Under the pieces are notes generated by a model. That model had not been told where the DNA came from. It ran no database searches and saw only the letters and a list, made by a program, of their open reading frames with translations. Positions 33,443-44,316 of a DNA stretch of 64,000 bases are shown piece after piece (the first letter of the stretch is position 1; each line of letters begins with the position of its first letter). The position numbers were made by a program, and so were the translations under genes. The stretch is from Entoloma clypeatum (lineage: Eukaryota; Basidiomycota; Agaricomycetes; Agaricales; Entolomataceae): NCBI GenBank assembly GCA_963565915.1, contig OY751486.1, positions 3,162,001 through 3,226,000 of the forward strand, given 5' to 3'.

Positions 33443-33812
33443 TGTTATGCGTAACAAACTGTTCCAAGGTTTGGGCAGAGTATGCAGGAAGATGGAAAGG
33501 CGAAGAGCAATGTGATTGCTAAATCTAAGGAATGTAGCTATGGTACATGAGGTTTATATAGTACTGACTATGAGCGGTAGCGAATGAGTCAGTAACTGCG
33601 GAAGGCAGTGCGCATGAGTAAGGCGACTGCAGAAGGCTATGCACTAATGAGTAAGCTGACTGCGGAATGAGTCAGACAGCTGCGGAAAGCGAGTCAGCGC
33701 GGGAGCGAAGTATACTAAAGGAAATAAAGTATAATATGATATGTGTAAGCGGGGGCCGATGAGTAAAAGTGAAAAAGTAAGCGTATACGTCCGTAGTCGT
33801 TAGTCTGTAACA
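33443..33812 (-). repeat. 5' LTR of A2
   Basis: 370 bp. The self-complementary primer site ttgctaaatct lies two bases inside it (gatttagcaa at 33431-33440 on the plus strand). Its outer edge is the inner boundary of the left inverted-repeat arm. Confidence 0.93.
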
Positions 33813-36800
33813 CAAGCGGGCTGGGTGAGGTCAAGATCTGGCAGGTGTTGATGCCACAGGACAAGGTGACATTGTGGTAGAGTGTCCTGCATGTCCTCAA
33901 CCTGGGCGTAATCTACCTGAAGAGTGGGACAAGCCTTCCCCCAAATCGTGGGTCATGCATCATCACCACTATATTGTTTGCTGAAAGTTGGCTAGATTCC
34001 TCTATACCCAGTTTCTTGCTGTTGACGCAAACTTCAAGCTCAAATTAAAGAACCGTGGGATCTCAGATCCAGAGTTGGCGCCAGGGTGGTCTTACTTTGT
34101 CAAAGAGGATCAGTACCAGTCCTTTATCAAGGATTATATTGATCAACCTGAGGTATGTATATCATATATCTGCCATTTTTGTGGTCTCATTGCCAAATAG
34201 ATCAATACCTGCCGCTCAGAACACGATGCCTTGGTTTGCACTGTAGTCCGCTGTACCCCTGGTTACAAGGTTACCGGTACCGTTCTTGTACTATGCCCGC
34301 GTCACTGCCTGGTGCAAAAAAATGGTGTCGGGGACTTGCAGAAGGGCGAGCGATACTGCAATGTTGACTATGTAGTTTATCGGTTGTGGAGACCGTTCTT
34401 CGTAGGATTGTCATCACATACGATATCGGCTGCCAATTGTGCAAAAACTTCCTCAAATGCATGCGCGACTTCCCTCCTTCAATGCAGGTCCCTGAAGGGA
34501 CAAAAATCGAAGTTGGTATTCCAAGCTGGTATATCAACGGCCATGGCCTCCCGTGTCTGTCGAATTTCTGCCTAGGGTTTATGGAGGGTATGGGTAGAAC
34601 ATGTGGAGAAGAAGTGGAGACTTTGTGGGCACGGATGAATGCACTTGGGACAAGCACCCAAGAGATGGGGCCAGGAGCTCATCATGAGACCCTTAATGAC
34701 CAGTGGGGAGGATTTAATTTTTGGAAAATTGTCGGCTTTCGTATGTATCCTTTCATCTTCTCCGATACTTCACTAATCCGAATATCAATCATAGGGCCTC
34801 ATTTCCTCAAACGATTGGAGAATGCCTTTACCATGAGGGATAAACATTGTGGAATATTTACAAAATTCACGAGTACGTTTTCACTGGAGATGATTGAGAA
34901 ATGGGAGAAGATGGCACGCAACTGGCACGCATCCCAATCAAACCCTGCTCAGTCAAACGTAGCTGTTCCGAATCTCTATGAGGAGCCTATCTCAGGTAAG
35001 CTAATTTTTGTTTACATTTCGAATACAATATCTTATTGTCCCCTAGCTACAACACTGCAGGATGTCAGACTGGAATTAGTGAAAGAAGATGCAAGTGCTG
35101 CCGCGGAAGGTGTTGTGTCGGCTCACAAGACAACATTGACATCATTCTTGGTAATGGGCCTGGATCTTGAAGACCAACAGTATGTCTTGGCATTTTTCTT
35201 TTATCTGTGTCATTTTTATCTAATCAATTTACCAAGATGACAGCTTTCGCTTGAGACCACTGAGGTCAAGAAGTCTCCCACTCCGAAACAACTTGCAGAC
35301 CTAGAGGAGAAATGGACCCTGCTACTGCGTCGAATCCAGTGGTGGCGTGAGGTGCAACTGGCATATATGCCATGTGTTGACACTCTTCTTGCTGCAACAC
35401 TTACTGCTGATGCTGAATCTTCTACTCCCAAATCTGCTGAGACAGCCGCCCTCCACCTCCCCTCATCACTTTCTGCCTCCCTGCAAGAGTCCTCTGCCCT
35501 CTCTGTCCTTGTTGATAGGGAAACTCGCCTGCATATAGCACAAGCAGAGGATGCCTTGCCGACATTCGCCGTCAATGCCGCATTATCTCGGGCCTATGGC
35601 AATTCAAATGCCTCAATGTCAACGGGACCGGAAACAAGGCCAATACGCGGATGCATGCACTTTACAACCGTTTCAATCTTCGGATGCGACACTGTGTTCT
35701 CCGCTATCGTGCAGCATATCAGGCGTTACTCAGTCTTGATTTTCATGGTTCATGGAAGGATCGGCTGCATGAATTGAGGGATAATGATGTTCGTGGACCT
35801 GGCAAAGATGATGATGCTGCGAGCAATGGGCACTTTGAGATATCTTGGATCTGGATTGTCCCAAGAGTGTCTACAGCTCCAGATATGGAGGATTCGGAGG
35901 CGGCATTTGATGAGAGTCTGCGAGTTGAGTGGATGAAATCAAGGGCACAAAAAGCACGGTGGGAGGAGGAGGTGCTCCTGGTTGGGGAGGAGATGTGTCG
36001 TGTTGTTTTGTATTTTGAGTGGAAGGCTCAATGGTGGCACCTACAAGGTGGATGTTGGCTTGTGGTAGGGGAGGATATCCGTCATGGCCTTGTCGCATAT
36101 GCTGCAAAGCAAGCTGACGTTTGTGATCATATGGCTGCAAGTTGTGCATCCCTCTGGCTGCCTGCCTTGCGTGTGAAGGGATTGTCGGCTAATTGGGGTT
36201 CTTCATATGTGGTTGAGCACAATTCACAGTGCCCTGGTCAAGGTACTGCATCTGTTCCACAACCTAATTATGGTGCCACATCTCTACGATATATGTCTTC
36301 TAAACAGAAAAGCAAGTATATGTCTTATTGCACCCGGTTCTTTGAAGCATTAAGTAAAAATTCATTGCGATTTATTTGGTTTCTTTTTGAATGTTATATT
36401 CCTAAAATTAATAAACCAATGTAACCTTTTTTTTTACAGGTAAAACAAATTATCCTTATGCTAATTGGAATGGTATATATTTTACTGAAGAATTAAAAGC
36501 TTTACTAAAATTTGGTTATAATTTAAAATTAATTAGAGGTTATGAATTTAGTAAAATAGATCTAATTATTAAATAGGTTAAACATTGTATAAACAAAAAT
36601 TTGTAGTAGTTGAAGAACATAGTTTTTTAATACAAAGAATATTATAAAATACATATAATTCAATTATATGGAATCTTAGGCTGTTCCACCAAACCCAGAG
36701 CACGATGTGGAGGAGGGTGATGTAAATGATGATGAGGTAATTGATGATGAGGTTGACAAAGGTGAATTGAATGCCACATATGATGAGGATGGTGAAGGGG

Positions 36801-36826
36801 TAGATTTTTTTGAACTTGACAGTTAG
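33813..36826 (+). pseudogene. KDZ transposase gene, 3' half
   Basis: Continues the gene cut at 59116 (or 11813): after caagc it reads KRAG, then a TGA at 33826-33828, then GQDLAGVDATGQGD and CPACPQPGRNLP. Following exons carry RFLYTQFLAVDANFKLK, NGVGDLQKGERYCNVDY, VITYDIGCQLCKNF, VETLWARMN and MGPGAHHETLNDQWGG, which are hallmarks of the KDZ transposase core, then a Trp/Glu-rich C-terminal region to about 36170 (LYFEWKAQWWHLQ). The last exon, 36680-36826, is an acidic tail ending FFELDS. One-nt frame breaks occur near 34380 and 35555. Introns such as 34153-34200 follow GT-AG. An AT-rich insert lies at about 36340-36665. KDZ proteins move DNA transposons by cut-and-paste; this copy is dead. 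Confidence 0.82.
36340..36665 (+). pseudogene. Fragment resembling mitochondrial-plasmid family-B DNA polymerase
   Basis: A sharply AT-rich block inside the KDZ gene, probably in its last intron (about 36243-36679). The frame at 36439-36576 reads NYPYANWNGIYFTEELKALL and continues GYNLKLIRGYEFSK to a TAG. The segment just before it, after a TAA, reads FECYIPKINKP. The pattern W-x-G-x-YF-(S/T)-EEL followed by a GY...GY-x-F segment is what I know from protein-primed DNA polymerases of fungal mitochondrial linear plasmids. Codons are overwhelmingly A/T-ending, unlike the flanks. It is short and broken, probably a nuclear insertion of mitochondrial plasmid DNA. I place moderate trust in the family call. 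Confidence 0.55.
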
Positions 36827-36839
36827 ATAGTGTAGAAAT

Positions 36840-37615
36840 TTAGAGTTTAATTAATGATATGATGGAGGCTGGAATCATTGCAAGTTAGTATTCAATGATA
36901 CAATGGAGTTCTGGAATCATTTCTAGTCAGTATTTAATGATTTCAATCATATGAATCCATCATTCCTAGTCAGTATTTAATGATTTCAATCATATGAATC
37001 CATCATTCCTAGTTAGTATTTAATGATTTCAATCACATGAATCCATCATTCCTAGCCAGTATTTAATGATGTCAATCATATGAACCCATCATTCCTAGCC
37101 AGTATTAGATGATTATTTAATGATTTGAGATATGAATTCATCATTCCTAGCCAGTATTAAATGATTATTTAATGATTTCAATCATATGAACCCATCATTA
37201 CTAGCCAATATTTAATAATTTCAATCATGAATTCATCATTTCTAGCCAGTATTCAATGATCTTAATAATATGAATCCATCATTTCTAGTCAGTATTTAAT
37301 GATATACAGTATTTCAATGATCTCAATAATATGATAGAGTTCCTGGAATCATTCCTAGCCAGTATTCAATGATTTCAATGCTATGAATCCATCATTATAG
37401 TTAATATTTAATGATATGACAGAGTGCTGGCATCATTGCCAGCCAGTATTCAATGATTTCAATGATATGACACAGTACTAGCATCATTCCAAGGTCAGTA
37501 TTCAATGATTTTAAGGAAACAACAGTATTATTCTAGCCAATATATAATGATTTGAAGCAATGAATCTATCATTTTTACTCTGATTATAAGAATAGACATC
37601 ATCATAATAAAAATG
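36840..37615 (+). repeat. KDZ subterminal repeat block (transposase side)
   Basis: Roughly fifteen or more imperfect units of about 40-50 bp, with typical pieces tcattcctagccagtattta and aatgatttcaatcatatgaa. They share the CTAGCCAGTAT core and AATGAT/ATCATT arms with 21590-22583. The block begins 14 bp after the transposase stop codon. Confidence 0.82.
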
Positions 37616-37624
37616 ATATATCCT

Positions 37625-37702
37625 CATCATAAAGATCATGGCATTGTGCACCGAACCCCTCATGGCACTAGCCCTATTATAATGATAAAAATGCTAGCTA
37701 CC
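37625..37702 (+). repeat. Terminal inverted repeat of the KDZ transposon (transposase side)
   Basis: 78 bp from catcataaagatcatggcat to atgctagctacc. It aligns with the reverse complement of 54410-54497. GGTAGCTAGCA looks like the outermost shared sequence. I could not establish a clean target-site duplication; the flanks share only gccatc. Confidence 0.7.
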
Positions 37703-38401
37703 ACTCGCCATCGTGTATGTCATATCCATAACTCCATGCCTTTATGCATTTCATATTCATATTCCCGTTTACTTATGCATCGCCTTTTCCGCATGGTCTG
37801 TTGACCAACATCTCCAATGTTCATTACAGTCGGTGGCAACTTACACCACAACTCCGGACCTACTCCGACCATCTCCATAAAGTAATCACATTTAGGTATT
37901 TAAGCTCGTACCATACCTGTAGTTTCTCAGTTCGAATATCAACCAAGTTCACTCCTCTACTCTCCGTTCATGCCAGAGATCCTCGCCGTGATACAATACG
38001 CTGACGACATCCTCATCTCCTGCTCTTCCTCCATCGTTACCCTTCAACAAGCTCAGTACTGTGTCCGAGTCACAACTCCAACGTTATCCGACCACTTCTA
38101 TGTCAATGTGTCTCTCACCGAGATCTCTCCGAGAACCTCCACACCTCCAACCCCTCCTCCGACCTCCTGAAATTGGGACATCTTATCCAACAAACGGCGG
38201 CGCAACACATACATTGAAGCCACGTCCCTCCTCTTCGTTGTTCCTCCGCATTTCCGGAGTTCTGCTCCACTCCCAGTCCTACGTCCGACCTCCGACGGAC
38301 TCCGACGAAGCTCCAACATTTCACCTACTTAACATGGAGGTACGATCGGAGGTTCTGGAGGAGGAAGTGTAGCTGTCCTACCTTGGGAGGGGGTCGACGT
38401 C
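37703..38401 (+). other. Remnant related to the leader of element C
   Basis: About 700 bp with a TATA-like tatttaa near 37898. Two stretches resemble the C 5' region (43932 downward on the minus strand): ctcagttcgaatatcaacc against ctcagttcaaatatcat, and gcgcaacacatacattgaag against gtgcaacacacaagttgaag, in the same order. It is rich in TCCG. A 66-codon ORF (37970-38170) is present but I give it no function. The copia LTR is inserted at its end. Confidence 0.45.
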
Positions 38402-38711
38402 TGTTGAAACTTTTTCCATCACGTAGATTAGATTAGATTAGATTACATCACATGACCTTTACATATCTTCATTACATACTTGTTTGGTTGGTACAAACAG
38501 TAGTACGGTATATAAGACCAGGAAACTGTCAATATCAACAAGTTGTCTCTTGACTCTTAACCAGCTCCATCGCTCTCACCAGCCTCAACCGCTCTCACTA
38601 GCCTTACCCCCTCCAAACCATGTAAGTGACCATAGCGGTATCATAGAGTACTTCCACTGTAGCTATGTTGCTCAGTACACCTGCGGCTAGCGCCCAGGTG
38701 GAACTTCAACA
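38402..38711 (+). repeat. 5' LTR of the copia element
   Basis: 310 bp, with 7-bp inverted ends TGTTGAA and TTCAACA. It contains a gattagatta repeat and TATA-like tatataag near 38510. The boundary is fixed by the primer site that follows directly. Confidence 0.8.
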
Positions 38712-38725
38712 GGTTATGGGCCCCG
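38712..38725 (+). other. Primer-binding site matching the initiator tRNA-Met anticodon arm
   Basis: GGTTATGGGCCC directly follows the LTR. It is complementary to the anticodon stem-loop of initiator tRNA-Met, the half-tRNA primer known for Drosophila copia and yeast Ty5. Confidence 0.75.
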
Positions 38726-39073
38726 GATAGCAGAGGGACTTGGGAAACGCTGGCAACAGCGAGTACCTGCCCACTCTACCCTAGTTGGCAAAGAACCAAT
38801 CGAAAGATCTAGGTTCTGAGTCATACTTCTTCACATATGAACCTGGGAACATCATTACGACAAGTACCTGTCATGAGACGTCCCTAAAGGGGATTGACCT
38901 AGTACACTCCATGTGGAAACGTTGATCGCACCTTATACGTTTCTGACATATAAAGGGTTTTCCCATGACCGCTATTCCTGAAGGGAATATGTCATAAGGA
39001 ATCATTCAATTGTTTTCTCGAATCATATTCATAACACATCACTGATTGAGAACCCTTTTTAGATTCATTCACA
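38726..39073 (+). other. Leader of the copia element
   Basis: 348 bp between the primer site and the polyprotein ATG; no ORF of note. Confidence 0.6.
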
Positions 39074-42000
39074 ATGTCTACCTCTCGTTCTGCCCTCGAC
39101 ACAATCACTGCCTTTGACGGCATCGACTACCGGAGCTGGGCCGAGAAAATGAAGTCCTACCTCCTCCATCAAGGAGTCTGGCGCCTTGTTTCTGGCGACA
39201 TCCCCCACCCTGTCATCGCCGACTTCACCACCACAGTCTCCACCCCTGGGGCCACTGCTACTGCTCCCCCTGTGCTGGCCACCACGGTCGACCAGCCCGG
39301 CTTCCGCAAGGAAGAAAAAGCCTGGATCAGGGACGACGATGTAGCTCTTGGGGCGATACGCCTGAAGGTCTCTGAGGCGATCAGACGCCACATCAAGGAC
39401 GCCACTTCCTCAAAAGACGCCTGGAAGTCATTAAAGGATGCCTACTCCAAGGTATCCCCGGCTGTCATCTTCGGCGACTTCAAGGCCGCCGCCACCTACA
39501 AGCTCTCTGGACGCGACCCCGTCCCTGAAATCGAACGCCTGGGGTCTCTTTTCGCTCGCCTCGCCGATTCGAACTTTGACGTCCCCGATCTGATGCAGGC
39601 AATGATCCTGGCAAATGCAATTCCCGACGCCTGGTCGTCACTCTCCACTGCCCTCTTCCAGGTCTATGACGCCGACGATTTCACCTACAAGGCTGTTGCC
39701 GAAAGCATCATATCAGAGTACCGGCGCAAGTATTCGATTGGGTCCACTCGTACGTCCAACGAGCAGGCCCGGAAAATTTCCGGGACGAAGCGAAAGGGGC
39801 AGGACCCCAAATGGGAAAGGCAGCAAAAGCCGAGTACCTCGCAAAACGACGCTGACGAGCAGCCCAACTCGGCCGACCCAAGTACCGCTTCTGAGAAGAA
39901 GAAGGGAAAGGGACGTTGGCGCAATCAGAAGAAAAGCGCTAACAATGCGGACAACGCGTCCGACCATGCGGAAGAAACGGTTGAGTTTGTTGCTCCCGCC
40001 ATCCACTTCCCTCCTCTTCCGTCCTTCACAACCGTCACTGGGCGCGGAAAAACTATGAGTACCGCCCAGCCAGACTCTCAAAAGATGCAGTCACTCCTTC
40101 AGCGAATGAACCCCCCTCCGTCACAGTACACCGGGCTTCCTTCTGGAAAACCGTCCGTGTGGAAAAAGAACGACCATGTCCGCAAACTCGCACGCGGCAT
40201 TGGTGCTCGCCCCTCAGGATCCAATCTTCGTATCCTAGATACCATCATTCCTGACATCGACGAAAGGCCGGCTAAACAGCGTCGCGTAGCCCCGTCGATA
40301 GAAGAATCTCTGAAAATGATGGACATAGACCATCAAAGCGAGCGGATGGGGCCGGAACAATTCGAAGATGGGCTGATCGAACTTGACGGTTTGTCACATT
40401 CTTCTCTCAAACTTGACCAAATGGGAAATGCTAATAATCACGCACAGACGTTTGAATTTATATTAGCCAGTACCGATGCAGATAGTATAGATCTCTTTAG
40501 CGATGATCTGTACAAAAAATATACCAAGCATTTTGCGTCCTGCACACACTGCAAAGAGAAAGAACGCGCTCAGTGGATCTTAGATTCCGGCGCTTCATTA
40601 CACTTTACCCATGAGTTCAAAGACTTCGCATATTACAGGCCTCTCAAGGCTAAGCGATTTGTCCAAACAGCTGCAAAGGGAAAGAAACTGGAAATTCTCG
40701 GAGTTGGGGCCGTTCCAGTACGGCATACCCTAAATGGGGAAACTAAAACCCATCTCCTACGACCGGTATTTTATATTCCGGATATGGACACACGTCTACT
40801 GTCCCTAGGCGTCTTCCTTAACCACGGTTACAAAGTTGATGGAATGCGTGGAGAAATTAATATCTCTAAAGGGCTGAACAAAATACAGTTTTCGCCTCAT
40901 TTCATCGGACAAACCATTTATTGGTTAGACACTGAAATACGCTACGACCAAATCCACGCGATCTCTAGCGAAATCACTGTTGAAACCTGGCATAAACGCC
41001 TTGGCCACCCAAATGACCAGGCGCTCAATAAGATTCCCACCAGTACCAAAGGAGTACCCAAAACGTTAGTACGTGAGAAATCACAGGAAAGCTGCACGGG
41101 GTGTCTAAAAGGGAAAATGCCAAATCAATCTTACCCTAACTCGGTGACAAGGGCTGTCAAACCTTTTGATTTGATCCATTCGGACTTGAAACAGATATCC
41201 ACGGCATCATACCACAAGTACAAATATTTCCTTACCTTTTTGGATGATTTTTCTTCCCATGTCTGGGTCGTCTTGCTTAGGAAGAAGTCAGGCGCCATCA
41301 CGGCGCTGAAACAATTCCTTGCGATGATCCAGAATCAATTCGCCGCCACCCCTAAAAAATGGCGGGTTGATGGAGGTGGAGAATTCAACGAATACAAGGA
41401 TGTTCTTGCCGATCATGGAATTCTGATCGACGTCACACTCCCATATCAGCATCAGCAGAATGGTAGAGCAGAACGAATAAATCGAACTCTGTGGGAAAAA
41501 TCTCAGGCATTACGTTTCGACGCATGTCTACCGCCGATGTGGTGGGAATTCTGTTTGGAACATGCAGCATTTCTATACAACAGAACCCCCATGCGGCGTC
41601 TTGAATGGAAAACCCCTCATTTCAGGGTGACCAATGAGATCCCCGACTTGTCCAGCGTCAGAGTCTTCGGATGCCAAGCATACGTATATATCCCAAAAGA
41701 AAAACGCAGAAACTCCCTGGAGTCAAGATCTCGATTGATGATTTATCTCGGATCAAAACCAGGGGTCAAAGGATACCGCTTCATGGATCCTGAGACTAAC
41801 ACGATTTTCATGGGTGGGAAAGCTATCTTTGATGAAAGCAAGTACCCTAGATGCCACATCGACCCTTTGCCAGAAAACCATCCAGAAATGGAAAACCCAG
41901 AGCCGGCTGATGAGTTTGAGGATCTCATCCCTGGCAGCAACGACGACGAAAGTCACAACGAAACACCTCATGACCCACTTCCCATTGAACAGGATCAACC

Positions 42001-42463
42001 TGAATCAGACAACGAATTGCCTGCCAGTGAGCCTGATGACGAACCGCGAGTACCCACTCCGGAACCCGAGCAAGTACCAGATCGACCGATCAGGGAACGA
42101 CGAGTTCGGAAGATGCCAGGAAGCATCTATGGGGAAGACACTCCAGCGTCTGATCTTGAAAAGTTAGATCGAAGACGGAGACTGGGCGGTCAAACGGCAT
42201 GGATGAATGACCTCCTGATGGAGGCAATATCAGTCCAAGTTGGCATTGTCGACATGTCCCATAAAGACATATACCCTCTTCCAAATAAAGAAGACTGGTA
42301 TGCGGCTGAACGTAAAGAGCTAGATATGCTCAAACGCCGCGGGGTGATCACGGAGCTAATACCCCTGCCTGAAGGGAGGAAAGCTCTAAGGAACAAATGG
42401 GTTTACAATGAAAAGTCCGATGGGCGTCTGAACTACCGCAGAATAAGCAAAGGTTATTATTGA
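39074..42463 (+). pseudogene. Copia gag-pol polyprotein, truncated in RT
   Basis: 1129 residues from the ATG at 39074 (MSTSRSALDTITAFDG). The copia-type gag region (about 1-220) is followed by a basic linker in which I find no CCHC knuckle. Protease has LDSGAS near residue 512. A GAG-pre-integrase zinc region comes next (WHKRLGHPN...CTGCLKGK). The integrase core follows: DLIHSDL, then WRVDGGGEF, then QQNGRAERINRTL. After the GYRFMDP region and an acidic Pro-rich linker the RT begins (DWYAAERKELDMLKRRG, LRNKWVY) and is lost at about residue 1120. The last dozen residues come from fused C gag DNA. The frame is open to that point, so truncation is the only visible damage. Confidence 0.9.
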
Positions 42464-43600
42464 AACAACATTTGCGTTCTTGATACGTCAGTTCGCCGTC
42501 TTTGCCTAATTTACTGGAGAGGTCGGGTTTCGGAGCGGATGTGGAAGCGGAAGTGGTAGCAGGAGCGGAGGGTTTGGTTGATGATGTTTGTGCGGTGGAT
42601 TGGTTCAGAGCGGATTGTTTCTTGTCAGACTTGGGAGTGGGTTTATTGGTTCTGGATTTCTCTCGTTGACGTTCCCAGTAGCGAGTGTCAATAGTATGAG
42701 CTGCAGATCATAGGTCTGGTAAAGACTTGATCTTGGGTTGTTGGGAGAGGATGTCCTTGATCCGATCTGGAAGTCCAACATAGTAGCAGTGTCGGAGGGA
42801 GTTTTCATCCCAGTCAGTCTTGGTAGCAAGACATTGGAATTCAATGTTGTACTTCAATATCTTTTGATTTTCCTTCATCCATAGGTTGTCCAACTGTTCT
42901 TCGGCTTTGCCCTGAGGGTCAATGGTACCAAACTCAGAGCGGAGAAGTCAGATGAACTCAGGGAAAGAACCCCGCCAATTGGGTTCATTATTGCCAAGAA
43001 TGAATGGTTCAAAAAATTTGAGTGCTGTGCCTCGGAAGTAAGACATGGCAAAGTTGACTTTGGAATGTTCTGAGTCGAAGTTGTCATTGTTGGAGAAGTA
43101 AAGTTTGCATTGTAAAATGAATGCGGAGAGTTTGCGCAGATCGGATCCATCGAAGGTATCTGGTTCATTGGCATACAACTTTTTCTTCTTGGTGTCACAA
43201 TGTTTCAACTCTTTGGTCATGAGCAGAATGGCTTCAGCTAGATTGGGTTCCTGATCTGGATTGGAATCGGAGTCGTCCAAATCTCCATGTAAACTACCGT
43301 CGGAAGGAGGAGGAGATCCTCCTGGAGGTCCGCCAAATAAGCCAGAATTTAGAGGTGCGGAGGGTTCCGTTGGTGGGTTTAGTGGAGGACTGGCGGAAGT
43401 GGTGGGAGCTGAGAGTCGGAAGAAGGCGGAGGAACGGATGGTCCAGGGGTAGGAGCGGATGATGATGCTGTGGCTCCTCAAGGGATAATGGTTACATTGC
43501 ATGTTCCTCGAAGAAAAGCAGAGCGTGGTGTGGATGATGAATGTTCTGCTGCTGCACGGGCAGTCCTAGTTGTTCGAACTGTATTACAGGTTTGAGACAT
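42437..43600 (-). pseudogene. gag: Gag half of a gypsy element C
   Basis: Gag-like protein on the minus strand. The likely start is the ATG at 43598-43600 (MSQTCNTVRTTRTARAA), with frame breaks before a Pro/Gly-rich stretch. The main open part is 43502-42948: ANEPDTFDGSDLRKL, FSNNDNFDSEHSKVNFAMSY, WRGSFPEFI. This is the capsid region of Tf1/sushi-like gags. In-frame TGA codons at 42948-42950 and 42708-42710 replace expected Arg. The 3' end reads GELTYQERKCCFNNNLCLFCG, the first half of a CCHC knuckle, and is cut at the join to copia. C pol lies in the arms, not next to it. Confidence 0.75.
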
Positions 43601-43932
43601 GTGGGTAGAGGTTGTTGGGTAAATCAAAGAATGGTGGTAGTGGGTAGTTCAAACATACTGTCACATAGCGTTTTTCTCAACGTCGGAGCGGAGTAGCGGA
43701 GGAGCGGATGCAATAAGTGCAATGTTGGCAGAAAGGACCTGGCTTCAACTTGTGTGTTGCACCCCACTCTTTGATGTGGTCCTCGATTTTGGATTGGAGG
43801 ATGTCGGATGAGCGGATGAGTGGAGGTGACAGAGAGAATGCTCAGAGGCAAGTAGAGACAGATGCAAATGAGGTGTAACATATGATATTTGAACTGAGGT
43901 TCTACGCCAGGTTTGTACACTATTTATAGTAC
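43601..43932 (-). promoter_or_regulatory. 5' leader and TATA box of element C
   Basis: The minus strand reads tactataaatag at 43920-43931, a TATA box, followed by a leader rich in pyrimidines and TCCG. The upstream part is cut by the A3 5' LTR two bases before the TATA region. A short frame (about 43920-43624) exists but is not clearly coding. Part of the leader resembles 37880-38240. Confidence 0.5.
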
Positions 43933-44303
43933 ATGTTACGGACTAACGACTACGGACGTATACGCTTACCTTTTTACTTTTACTCATCGGCCCCCGCTTA
44001 CACATATCGTATTATACTTTATTCCCTTTAGTATACTTCGCTCCCGCGCTGACTCGCTTTCTGCAGCTGTCTGACTCATTCCGCAGTCAGCTTACTCATT
44101 AGTGCATAGCCTTCCGCAGTCACCTTACTCATGCGCACTGCCTTCCGCAGTTACTGACTCATTCGCTACCGCTCATAGTCAGTACTATATAAACCTCATG
44201 TACCATAGCTACATTCCTTAGATTTAGCAATCACATTGCTCTTCGCCTTTCCATCTTCCTGCATACTCTGCCCGAACCTTGGAACAGTTTGTTACGCATA
44301 ACA
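43933..44303 (+). repeat. 5' LTR of A3
   Basis: 371 bp. TATATAA at 44186-44192, then a predicted transcript start at 44220. It has one extra T compared with the A1 LTR. Confidence 0.94.
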
Positions 44304-44305
44304 AG

Positions 44306-44316
44306 TTGCTAAATCT
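44306..44316 (+). other. Self-complementary primer-binding site of element A
   Basis: ttgctaaatct starts two bases after the LTR. It is the perfect 11-nt complement of agatttagcaa (44220-44230), which sits about 30 nt downstream of the TATA box at the predicted mRNA 5' end. Tf1 self-priming uses the same 11-nt arrangement. Confidence 0.8.

Larger units (their letters stand above)
821..33812 (+). repeat. Left arm of a giant inverted repeat
   Basis: Read outward from 33812, this arm matches the reverse complement of 43933-64000 element by element (A, C pol, Zn2Cys6-like gene, TIR, subterminal repeats with solo LTR, W gene, KDZ 5' half, A). Predicted proteins from the two arms are almost identical; the 163-residue KDZ N-terminal stretch shows no difference. 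Differences are two insertions found only here (B at 3982-10081 and D at 13833-19981), small indels and scattered CpG transitions. The inner edge is exactly the outer end of the A2 5' LTR. Base 821 pairs with the end of the window, so the arm may extend further. Confidence 0.9.
27272..33812 (-). mobile_element. Ty3/gypsy chromovirus family A, copy A2
   Basis: 6541 bp with both LTRs. The flanks do not match: gtaac (minus-strand gttac) at 27267-27271 against caagc at 33813-33817. The first matches the A3 3' flank and the second matches the A4 3' flank. This copy is therefore a recombinant of two insertions, joining the C pol side to the KDZ 3' half. Confidence 0.92.
38402..42436 (+). mobile_element. 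Ty1/copia retrotransposon, 3'-truncated
   Basis: 5' LTR, primer site, leader and a single gag-pol frame are present. The element stops inside the start of the RT and joins C gag sequence at about 42436. The rest of RT, RNase H and the 3' LTR are missing, so only one flank is available and no TSD can be shown. Confidence 0.9.

Noticed and set aside
33443..33812. A2 and A3 as ordinary single insertions datable by LTR divergence
   Set aside because: Their flanking 5-mers do not match and their two LTRs belong to different subtypes, so LTR divergence is not an age.
36840..37615. CRISPR-like regularly spaced repeats
   Set aside because: Units are degenerate, spacers are not unique, and the context is a eukaryotic transposon end; these are subterminal repeats.
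37970..38170. QYADDILIS looks like the YADD box of a LINE reverse transcriptase
   Set aside because: No other RT motif lies before or after it and the frame is only 66 codons; it falls in a C-leader-like region, so chance is likely.
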